8,849 nt of DNA. Source: JACJYE01 sp964432875. Lineage in GTDB: Bacteria; Bacteroidota; Bacteroidia; Chitinophagales; Saprospiraceae. The notes under the pieces are model-generated. The model worked only from the letters and a program-made list of their open reading frames with translations, searched no databases and was not told the DNA's origin. The DNA lies in NCBI GenBank assembly GCA_964432875.1, contig CAYSPJ010000169.1, positions 1 to 8,849 of the forward strand, given 5' to 3'. Of this stretch, positions 1 through 5,223 are shown piece by piece. A program made the position numbers and the translations under genes. Each line of letters opens with the position of its first letter. Position 1 is the stretch's first letter.

Positions 1-551
1 GGATGCGGTGCCTAAACAGAGGCCTTGCGGTGCTGCCACATCAAGTTTCTCTCTCCCTGATGGAATAAAAGCTGCGCTATTCCACAGGGTAAACGCCACG
101 GCGCAACGACGCAACGCCAGTATGGCGTATGCCGAGCGCCGAGCGCAACGTACCCGCCAGAGGCCCTATTCGGGCCTCCGCCGTGGACCAGCGGGCTGCG
201 CATCTATATGAAAGACAGGCCGAACGGGCATTGGAAAGGCCCTGCATGCTGAAAATGTCCAGTAGTATGTGTGCGGCCATGCCGATGCGCCAGCGGCGAC
301 GCTGGCTTGGTGCTTGCCGGGGCCATTCGAGGCGGTAGCGCGCTGGGGGGCTTCTGCCACGGCAGGGGCGAGCTCCTGCGGGAGGGGGGCGCAGCGGATG
401 GGCTTGTCCGCGGCCGGCGCGGCGGCGCGGTGGGGGAAGGGGGCGGCTGGCTTGGCGGGGTTGTCGTTTGCGGAGTTGGGGGTGCAGGTTTGAGTTGGAG
501 GTGTTTATGGCGTTGGCGGGTTGATTTGTGGGGGAGGTTGGTTTTTGGGGA
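1..551. other. Gene-free GC-rich stretch with strong G skew
   Basis: I see no gene I can support here. Short open frames exist on both strands, but their translations are low-complexity (rich in Gly, Arg, Ala or Pro) and match no family I know. The first 200 bases contain small palindromes. The last 200 bases are very G-rich on the plus strand: in 421-480, 36 of 60 bases are G and 9 are C. The stretch ends abruptly at the AT-rich island that begins near 552. Confidence 0.55.
160..178. repeat. Small perfect hairpin in the gene-free left end
   Basis: GAGGCCC at 160-166 and GGGCCTC at 172-178 form a perfect 7-bp stem with a 5-base loop (TATTC). A second small stem, CGCCA/TGGCG, lies about 40 bases to its left. 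No T-run follows on either strand, so a rho-independent terminator is unlikely. It could belong to an interspersed palindromic repeat, but one window cannot show that. Confidence 0.35.
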
Positions 552-617
552 AGTTAACGGCCAGCATGCCTGACGTAGCCAGCTTTTCTGGCTACGGGCA
601 TGTATTAATTGTTGAAT
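552..617 (-). repeat. attC-like palindromic element or hairpin at the 3' end of the lipoprotein gene
   Basis: On the plus strand, CATGCC (565-570) and GTAGCCAG (575-582) pair with CTGGCTAC (588-595) and GGCATG (597-602), giving a 14-bp interrupted stem with a TGAC/G asymmetric bulge. Read on the minus strand, the hairpin is flanked by ATTCAAC (617-611), which fits the attC R'' consensus RYYYAAC, and GTTAACT (558-552), which fits the R' consensus GTTRRRY at six of seven positions. It starts 12 bases after the stop codon of the lipoprotein gene. It could be a short attC-like site, or simply a transcription-end hairpin; no U-run follows it on the minus strand. Confidence 0.4.
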
Positions 618-628
618 GCTGTTTTTTT

Positions 629-1309
629 TTATTCCCTTATTTTCAATTGTTTCAAGTTAATGCGCCCACAATGAATTTCTTTTTCGTTGATTCTGTAAAA
701 GAGATTTCCCTCATTTATGCTAAGTCCTGCTCTCAATGTGCCGTCTACTCCTCTATTAAAAAGAGTTACGACATAAAAACCGCTAAAACTTTTTGGATCG
801 ATGGTTCTTTTCAACGCATCCTTTTTTTGAAGATTATTGTCTAAGAGCTTTTCTAAGTCAAGACCATAATTAAACAGAGGTTCTTTCTCGGGTGTCATTG
901 TGTCGGAGGGAATAAATAGTTTAAAGAATCTGCTCGGTGAAGAAGGAAGATCATAGAAATTTTCAGGAAATTCCATTGTCAATTCAAAAGGATTATCCGT
1001 TTCATTGGTTATTTGAGTCCAAAAAACAGCATAAACATATTCTTTACCCATTGGGTCAGTATATTTTAGTCCGCCACGCGGATAGCTGTTTTCAATTATC
1101 AAATTCTGGCCATTATCGTCAACATACACAAATTTGGTGTCAACATTCTTTTGGCCAGGCACATCTACTCGTGTTTGACTTTCAGCATCAATAAAGGGCT
1201 GATATTTTTTCAACTCCTTTGATACTTTATCTGTTGTTGAATTATTTTCTTGGCCACAGGAATGAAGTATTGTTGCCATAACAATCAATATGGGTAATAT
1301 TTTTTTCAT
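629..1309 (-). CDS. Putative exported lipoprotein of unknown function
   Basis: This encodes about 226 residues. I chose the ATG at 1309 because it gives a clean lipoprotein signal: Met-Lys-Lys, a hydrophobic run, then the lipobox Leu-His-Ser-Cys with Cys18 as the likely lipidated residue. A GTG 15 bases upstream would only add five residues before the signal. The mature part begins with a polar Asn/Ser/Thr linker, then a mixed, probably beta-rich domain containing FELTMEFPENFYDLP in the middle and LFNRGVDGTLRAGL near the end. It has no membrane segment after the signal. I do not recognise the family or any catalytic motif. The protein is probably anchored in a membrane facing the periplasm or surface. 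It is AT-rich relative to the folate genes and lies between two attC-like palindromes, which suggests acquisition by transfer. Confidence 0.75.
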   Translation of the reverse strand: MKKILPILIVMATILHSCGQENNSTTDKVSKELKKYQPFIDAESQTRVDVPGQKNVDTKFVYVDDNGQNLIIENSYPRGGLKYTDPMGKEYVYAVFWTQITNETDNPFELTMEFPENFYDLPSSPSRFFKLFIPSDTMTPEKEPLFNYGLDLEKLLDNNLQKKDALKRTIDPKSFSGFYVVTLFNRGVDGTLRAGLSINEGNLFYRINEKEIHCGRINLKQLKIRE

Positions 1310-1322
1310 ATTTTCAGCTTGC

Positions 1323-1448
1323 ACACAACGTTCTAGTATAAGCCTAGTGCGGGATTAGAAGCACTGTGCTTTCGGTTTAACCTTATGTTTAATAATATTC
1401 AATTTGTTTGATTTTAGCACTTTAGCTCGCATTATGCTTATGCCGTGT
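1323..1448 (-). repeat. Long imperfect inverted repeat resembling an integron attC site
   Basis: The arm at 1336-1370 is imperfectly complementary to the arm at 1416-1443. Shared blocks include ATAAGC, TGCG and TGCT, with a 45-base AT-rich spacer between the arms. The outer ends also pair: ACAC at 1323-1326 with GTGT at 1445-1448. Read on the minus strand, the ends are ACACGGC and GTTGTGT. The second resembles the attC R' box GTTRRRY with one mismatch, but the first lacks the AAC expected of R''. The 126-base length suits attC sites. The lipoprotein ATG lies 14 bases beyond the R'-like end, as cassette genes often do. It could instead be another Bacteroidota interspersed palindrome. The left arm also contains the palindrome AAGCAC-T-GTGCTT (1359-1371). 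Confidence 0.4.
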
Positions 1449-1954
1449 TCCTGAGCGAGAAATAAATTCTTGAGCAGGTGTGCCCATTACGAATAATCCG
1501 AGTATATTCTTAGTGGTATTTTGTCCCAAAGAAGCGTTATAATATGTTTTTTTTCCGCTACTGGCAGGGGTGATTTCAAATTTGTATTCGCTATCACAGC
1601 TCAGGAAGCTGCCATTAGAGCGCCTTGATGGCGGGTGATTTCAAATTTGTATTCGCTATCACCATAAAAATTAGAACTAAACTCAAAAAAGGCTTTAAAT
1701 CCGTCCCAAACGACCGCATCATTGATAGCATTTAGCTTGCTTTTAGATGAAGCTTCAAGGATCTCAAAATCAGCCCCTTGTTGATTCAAAAAATAACCAG
1801 TCGATAATCCTACAGCTCCGGCACCAATAATCAGTACTTTTCCTGAAAAAGGCGTGGCTATATCGTCAACTTTTGTACAAGATGACAACATGCTTTGAAA
1901 AGGCAATCCTATTCCAAAAAGCCCGCAAATCTTGATAAATTCTTTTCTGGTCAT
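1422..1954 (-). pseudogene. Broken flavin amine oxidase gene
   Basis: The surviving start (ATG at 1954) encodes a Tat-like lipoprotein leader (TRKEFIK, then lipobox Leu-Ser-Ser-Cys26) and an FAD-binding Rossmann segment: VLIIGAGAVGLSTGYFL with GxGxxG at residues 44-49 and the acidic strand end ILEAS at 65-69. The sequence then jumps, near base 1745, to a segment typical of much later in the family (LNAINDAVVWDGFKAFFEF). The GGR motif and the central part that should intervene are missing. That frame stops at 1601. The family sequence resumes in another frame at about 1597 (YYNASLGQNTTKNILGLFV, then GTPAQEF) and ends at a stop at 1422 without the C-terminal flavin site. Full-length relatives have roughly 450 residues. 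The gene therefore has an internal deletion, a frame-breaking insertion and a truncated end, and cannot give an active oxidase. Confidence 0.72.
1568..1662. repeat. Two identical 30-base direct repeats inside the oxidase pseudogene
   Basis: Bases 1568-1597 and 1633-1662 are identical and sit 65 bases apart, separated by 35 unrelated bases (1598-1632). Both copies encode DSEYKFEIT on the minus strand. Collapsing one copy together with the spacer would fuse FSSNFYGDSEYKFEIT directly to PASSGKKTYYN and restore the reading frame. Since 65 is not a multiple of three, the insertion itself causes the frameshift and early stop. The spacer matches neither flank, so this is not a plain tandem duplication. 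Confidence 0.85.
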
Positions 1955-2116
1955 ATTGGGTTTTCTTATTGCTCACCGCGGTTGGCGCTTGCGTTCCGTT
2001 CGAGCATTGCCCCCTGAGCGAAGCCGAAAGGCGAGTGCGGAATGACCTGATAGCTCATAGGGCAACCTGTCCGAAAGGTAATTCATTGCGAAGTCATCTG
2101 TCCTATTTCAGCTTGC

Positions 2117-2132
2117 GCCTATAGGCCCGGCC
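2117..2132. terminator. Overlapping palindromes just after the amidase gene
   Basis: GCCTATAGGC (2117-2126) is a perfect palindrome and overlaps AGGCC-C-GGCCT (2122-2132). They lie 6 to 21 bases beyond the amidase stop codon (2138-2140 on the minus strand). They may help end its transcript, but there is no U-run, so this is a weak call. Confidence 0.25.
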
Positions 2133-2137
2133 TGCTT

Positions 2138-2998
2138 TCAATCACTGACTCTTTGCAGCAAACGGGTATGCACAAAGCCGTCATGCGTCAAATTTTCGTT
2201 GACGCTGATGGAAGCCCATTCCGTTTTTTCGGCTCTGCGATTGACAAAACGATAGCAAAACGAGCGGACAAAAACGCGCTGCGATTGCTCCAGCTCGCCG
2301 ATCAGCTTAAAAGTAGAGGCTGGCCCCCGCCGCATATTTAGTTTGCCAGTGGGGCTCTTGACTTCATATATGCTCCCCGTATCCGTTTTGCGGTTGGGGA
2401 AAAGGTCGTATAAATCCTGGATGGGGAAAGCTGGCCCTGGGTCAAATTTCCTGTTGACAGCGATTTCATCATGCCCGATTACATCTATGATGCTGGGATA
2501 GGCCTTGACCAAAGTGCTGCACAATTCGCGGATAGCCGCTATTTGCTCGGGCGGATACTTTTCCCAATATTCGTTCTTAATTGCCCCGTTATAATGCTGC
2601 GCCATGGCCACCTGCTCCTGCGTCAACATAGCGCCGATGGGATCGTTGTGGCCATTGACCCAGCCAAACTGGCCATTGGGGAAACGAGTGACATGCCCCC
2701 GATTAGCCGCACAAATGCCGATGGAATGCGAATTAAGCGAATCCAGCCCTTTCCAATTGCTGACGCCAGCATGGCTCCCTCCAACATTCAGGGGTACGCT
2801 TTGGGTTACCGCTCCATCTCTATCAACTAAAAGGTGATAACTGAACCTGCTATCGCGGAGATGACTGATACTCCCTGCAAGCGATGTGCCGGCGGTATAA
2901 TGCAGCACGATATAACGCGGCTGAATTAATCTAGCAGGGTTATGAGGCAGATCGGTACGCCTTGCCTCGCTAATGATGTGGTTTGCAATTGTTGCCAT
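2138..2998 (-). CDS. N-acetylmuramoyl-L-alanine amidase (Amidase_2 type) with SH3-like C-terminal domain
   Basis: This predicted zinc enzyme of 286 residues cuts the amide bond between N-acetylmuramic acid and L-alanine in peptidoglycan. The Amidase_2/PGRP fold covers about residues 25-200. IVLHYTAG supplies zinc ligand His33, IGHDEIA supplies His176, and the RKFDPGPAFP motif supplies Lys184 and Asp186, the usual third ligand and its partner. An SH3-like domain follows at about 209-283 (LNMRRGPASTFKLIGEL near its start), as in enzymes that bind cell wall. No signal peptide or membrane segment is visible, so export would need another route; this resembles phage endolysins or injected effectors. 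The ATG at 2998 is the natural start, with no clear ribosome binding site. The gene stands alone, with no holin, immunity or phage gene beside it. The family call is firm; the biological role is open. Confidence 0.9.
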   Translation of the reverse strand: MATIANHIISEARRTDLPHNPARLIQPRYIVLHYTAGTSLAGSISHLRDSRFSYHLLVDRDGAVTQSVPLNVGGSHAGVSNWKGLDSLNSHSIGICAANRGHVTRFPNGQFGWVNGHNDPIGAMLTQEQVAMAQHYNGAIKNEYWEKYPPEQIAAIRELCSTLVKAYPSIIDVIGHDEIAVNRKFDPGPAFPIQDLYDLFPNRKTDTGSIYEVKSPTGKLNMRRGPASTFKLIGELEQSQRVFVRSFCYRFVNRRAEKTEWASISVNENLTHDGFVHTRLLQRVSD

Positions 2999-3157
2999 AT
3001 AAACTTGTTTAAAGTAAGCCAGTAAAATCGTAAACTATGGGAGGGCCAAACCAAGCCTACCCCACCCTCCTCACCTCCAAAATTTGACTTAAACTCACCC
3101 CCAATCTTCGGCCAGAAAAGCACCCGATTTTAAGCCTCTTCGAAGCGGAGGGCCGGG
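2999..3157. other. Spacer without a supportable gene
   Basis: This stretch lies between the amidase start and the transposase relic. Short open frames cross it on the minus strand, but none looks like a real protein. I found no clear promoter for the amidase gene: a TAGTTTAC-like string on the minus strand, near 3030-3040, only partly fits the Bacteroidota -7 box. Confidence 0.4.
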
Positions 3158-3465
3158 GTGTCCGTCCTCCTGCTACGAGGCCTTTGCACTTGGTGCGATA
3201 AATATAAGCCATGCCCGCGAAACTTCCAAGCATTTCTTTCGGGGTTTTGCAAACCACACTCGGCTGGGGCGCTCGATGGCTATCCCCCGCAGCAGTTTTA
3301 CGAATGTTTCAAAACCAAGCACTGGAAAGGCCTGCGCCTCTGGGCTGCCGACGGCACCGGTTTCCGGCTCCCCGACAAAGAATGGCTGGGCGAAGAGTTT
3401 GGCACGGCAACCAGTACAACAGGGTGCCTGAGCCCCCCCACCTAATACAACAAAACCCTGCCTGA
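3158..3465 (+). pseudogene. Relic of an IS4-family-like transposase
   Basis: One frame, open to 3445, encodes YECFKTKHWKGLRLWAADGT followed by FRLPDKEWLGEEFG. This matches the region of IS4-type DDE transposases around the first catalytic aspartate (the DG motif; Asp codon at 3350-3352). Right after EEFG, at about 3410, the family sequence NQYNRVP continues in a neighbouring frame, which fits loss of one base. That frame then diverges and stops at 3463-3465. The portion before about 3220 is not recognisable and the true start is unknown. The second and third catalytic acidic residues are absent, so the relic is inactive. I found no terminal inverted repeats or target duplication. It is evidence that a transposon once landed beside the amidase gene. 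Confidence 0.6.
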
Positions 3466-3482
3466 AACTGTATTATAAGCCG

Positions 3483-3490
3483 TAGTTTTG
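3483..3490 (+). promoter_or_regulatory. Bacteroidota-type -7 promoter box before pabB
   Basis: TAGTTTTG matches the Bacteroidota -7 consensus TAnnTTTG exactly and lies 22 bases before the pabB ATG. The -33 region is weak: CTG triplets occur near 3458-3464, but no TTG at the ideal distance. It would drive the pabB-pabC pair. Confidence 0.45.
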
Positions 3491-3512
3491 CCCGTGCAAC
3501 TGCCAATAACGA

Positions 3513-4532
3513 ATGATGAAGACGCTGAGTAAAGAAGAAGCTACCAACCGCATGAACGCCTACGGCAAGGCGCGTGAGCCCTTCCTGTTCCTCATCGACT
3601 TCGAGATGCAGCGGCCGATCGTGCTGCCCTTGAGTGCCGTCGAAACGAGGGAGTTGCTATACGACATCGGGGGGCAGCGCAACTGCCCGGAGCTGCTGCC
3701 GGGCCAGGGAGCGTTCTTTCTCGAAAAATACCCCATCAGCCGAGCGGCTTACCACCATGCTTTTCAGTTGGTCCAAGAAAACCTGCATGCCGGCAACTCC
3801 TACCTGCTCAACCTGGCATTCCCCACGGCCCTGGCCACCAATCTGAGCCTGCAAGAGATTTTCCTGCGCAGCCAGGCTCGTTATCGCTTGTGGCTGAAAG
3901 GCCAGTTCAGCTGTTTTTCGCCCGAGGTCTTCGTGACGATCCGCGATGGCCAGATCGCTTCTTTCCCCATGAAAGGCACCATCGATGCCAGCCTGCCCCA
4001 AGCCGAGGCCCTGCTGCTGGGCAACGCCAAAGAAAGCGCCGAACACGCCACCATCGTCGATCTGATCCGCAACGACCTGAGCATGGTCGCCGAGCGGGTG
4101 CGGGTGCGGCGCTACCGCTATATCGAGGAGCTGGCGACCCATCAGGGGGGGCTGCTGCAGAGCAGTTCAGAAATCGTGGGCGATTTGCCGGGCGATTACC
4201 GGGATCGCCTCGGAGAGATCATCTTTCGGCTCTTGCCGGCTGGCTCCATCAGCGGAGCGCCCAAGGCCAAGACGGTAGAGATTATCCAAGCTGCCGAGGC
4301 CGGGCCACGCGGCTACTACACTGGCGTATGTGGGCTATTCGATGGCGATTGGCTGGATAGCGGGGTGATGATCCGCTTCATCGAACAGCAGCCGCAGGGC
4401 TTGGTTTTCAAGAGTGGAGGGGGTATCACCGCCCAGAGTACCGAAACCGAAGAATATGAGGAAATGCTACGCAAGGTTTACCTGCCTTTCCCCGTGGAGG
4501 CCGCCATCCCAAGTCAACTCCCTAACCATTAA
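3513..4532 (+). CDS. pabB: Aminodeoxychorismate synthase component I (chorismate-binding subunit)
   Basis: PabB converts chorismate and ammonia to 4-amino-4-deoxychorismate, the first dedicated step to 4-aminobenzoate for folate, in the cytoplasm. Its 339 residues are a compact chorismate-binding domain without the long N-terminal region of larger homologues. Motifs in order: GNSYLLNLAFPT (95-105), PMKGT (152-156), EHATIVDLIRNDL (177-189), PAGSISGAPKAKT (242-254), YYTGVCGLFDGD (268-279) and GGGITAQSTETEEYEEML (302-319). Lys154 in PMKGT is the residue that marks PabB; anthranilate synthase TrpE has alanine there. It needs a PabA/TrpG glutaminase to supply ammonia, and none is encoded in the window. 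The start is ATG-ATG, so 3516 is equally possible. The next gene begins 9 bases after the stop and does the next step, so the two are almost certainly co-transcribed. Confidence 0.93.
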   Translation: MMKTLSKEEATNRMNAYGKAREPFLFLIDFEMQRPIVLPLSAVETRELLYDIGGQRNCPELLPGQGAFFLEKYPISRAAYHHAFQLVQENLHAGNSYLLNLAFPTALATNLSLQEIFLRSQARYRLWLKGQFSCFSPEVFVTIRDGQIASFPMKGTIDASLPQAEALLLGNAKESAEHATIVDLIRNDLSMVAERVRVRRYRYIEELATHQGGLLQSSSEIVGDLPGDYRDRLGEIIFRLLPAGSISGAPKAKTVEIIQAAEAGPRGYYTGVCGLFDGDWLDSGVMIRFIEQQPQGLVFKSGGGITAQSTETEEYEEMLRKVYLPFPVEAAIPSQLPNH

Positions 4533-4541
4533 ACCACTGCT

Positions 4542-5153
4542 ATGAAACCATTATTATTGGAAACTATCCGCTGCCAGGATGGGGTATTGCACAACCTGCA
4601 TTTCCACCAGAATCGCCTGGAGCGCAGCCGCGGAGAATTGCTCGGCCTGCGCGATGCCGCGATCCGCCTGGCAGACATCCAGCCGCCGGAGGAAGCCCGG
4701 GCCGGATTGTTCAAATGCCGGGTACTGTACGGGGAACAGATCGAAAAAATAGAGTTCTTACATTACCACCAATCCCACATCAAAAGCCTGCAAAGGGTAG
4801 AAGCCGGCCAACTGGATTACGCTCATAAATACGCCGACCGCAAAGCCATTGAAAAGCTGTTTAAGCTGCGCGGCCGGGCCGATGACATCCTCATCGTCCG
4901 CCGCGGCTTGCTGACGGATACTTCTTATGCCAATATCGCCCTCTACGATGGCCACCAGTGGTTTACCCCCGCCCGCCCGCTGCTGCCCGGCACTCGCCGC
5001 GCCGCGCTCATCGAAGCTGGCAGTTTATTGCCAGAACACATCTCCAGCACCGACTTGGCGTACTTCAAGGAATTGCGGCTCATCAATGCCATGATTGGGC
5101 TGGAAGATGCCCTGAGCGTACCCATCGAGCAGGTCTTCGATTTGATAACATAA
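4542..5153 (+). CDS. pabC: Aminotransferase class IV protein, likely 4-amino-4-deoxychorismate lyase
   Basis: This predicted PLP enzyme would release pyruvate from 4-amino-4-deoxychorismate to give 4-aminobenzoate. At 203 residues it is shorter than E. coli PabC (about 270) but has the core of fold-type IV enzymes: HFHQNRLERSR (20-30), the PLP lysine in HKYADR (Lys96), ILIVRRGLLTDTSYANI (116-132), which matches the family's TETSxxNI phosphate-binding region, and PARPLLPGTRR (143-153). The role rests mainly on the adjacent pabB; from sequence alone, a branched-chain or D-amino-acid aminotransferase of the same fold cannot be excluded, though both are longer. No Shine-Dalgarno sequence precedes the ATG. 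A 70-base gap separates it from the next gene. Confidence 0.85.
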   Translation: MKPLLLETIRCQDGVLHNLHFHQNRLERSRGELLGLRDAAIRLADIQPPEEARAGLFKCRVLYGEQIEKIEFLHYHQSHIKSLQRVEAGQLDYAHKYADRKAIEKLFKLRGRADDILIVRRGLLTDTSYANIALYDGHQWFTPARPLLPGTRRAALIEAGSLLPEHISSTDLAYFKELRLINAMIGLEDALSVPIEQVFDLIT

Positions 5154-5172
5154 AATTAAACCTAAAACCCTA

Positions 5173-5200
5173 TTGATTGCATCTTAAAATAAATACCTTG
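5173..5200 (+). promoter_or_regulatory. Possible promoter before the ATP-grasp-like gene
   Basis: TTG at 5173-5175 and TACCTTG at 5194-5200, with 18 bases between, roughly fit the Bacteroidota -33/-7 pair. The -7 box is one T short of TAnnTTTG. It lies in the 70-base gap after pabC, 24 bases before the next ATG. Confidence 0.25.
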
Positions 5201-5223
5201 CCGCGTTTTACAAACTATCGAAA

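Noticed and set aside
166..360. Minus-strand frame in the left end with a more protein-like, Ala/Pro-rich translation
   Set aside because: It has no recognised domain, no convincing start, and all three minus-strand frames there are open for similar lengths, which points to base composition rather than selection.
271..573. 100-codon plus-strand frame through the G-rich tract
   Set aside because: The composition is dominated by Gly, Arg and Trp arising from G-runs, with no recognisable motif.
521..844. 107-codon plus-strand frame crossing the island boundary
   Set aside because: It runs through the palindrome at 552-617 and then antisense to the lipoprotein gene, which has a proper signal sequence.
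2040..2105. Short direct repeat CTGTCC and weak inverted repeat before the oxidase relic
   Set aside because: The repeats are too short and the pairing too weak to call an attC site, promoter or transposon end.
2471..2830. 119-codon plus-strand frame opposite the amidase gene
   Set aside because: The minus strand carries the zinc ligands and the SH3-like domain; the plus-strand reading is a shadow.
3657..4142. 161-codon minus-strand open frame opposite pabB
   Set aside because: It mirrors the pabB coding frame; all conserved motifs are on the plus strand.
3890..4360. 156-codon plus-strand frame inside pabB
   Set aside because: Its translation is Arg- and Gly-rich, as an off-frame reading of GC-rich coding DNA is, and it overlaps the conserved core of pabB.
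3513..4532. Anthranilate synthase component I (TrpE)
   Set aside because: The PMKGT motif has lysine at 154 where TrpE carries alanine, and the next gene is PabC-like rather than trpG or trpD.
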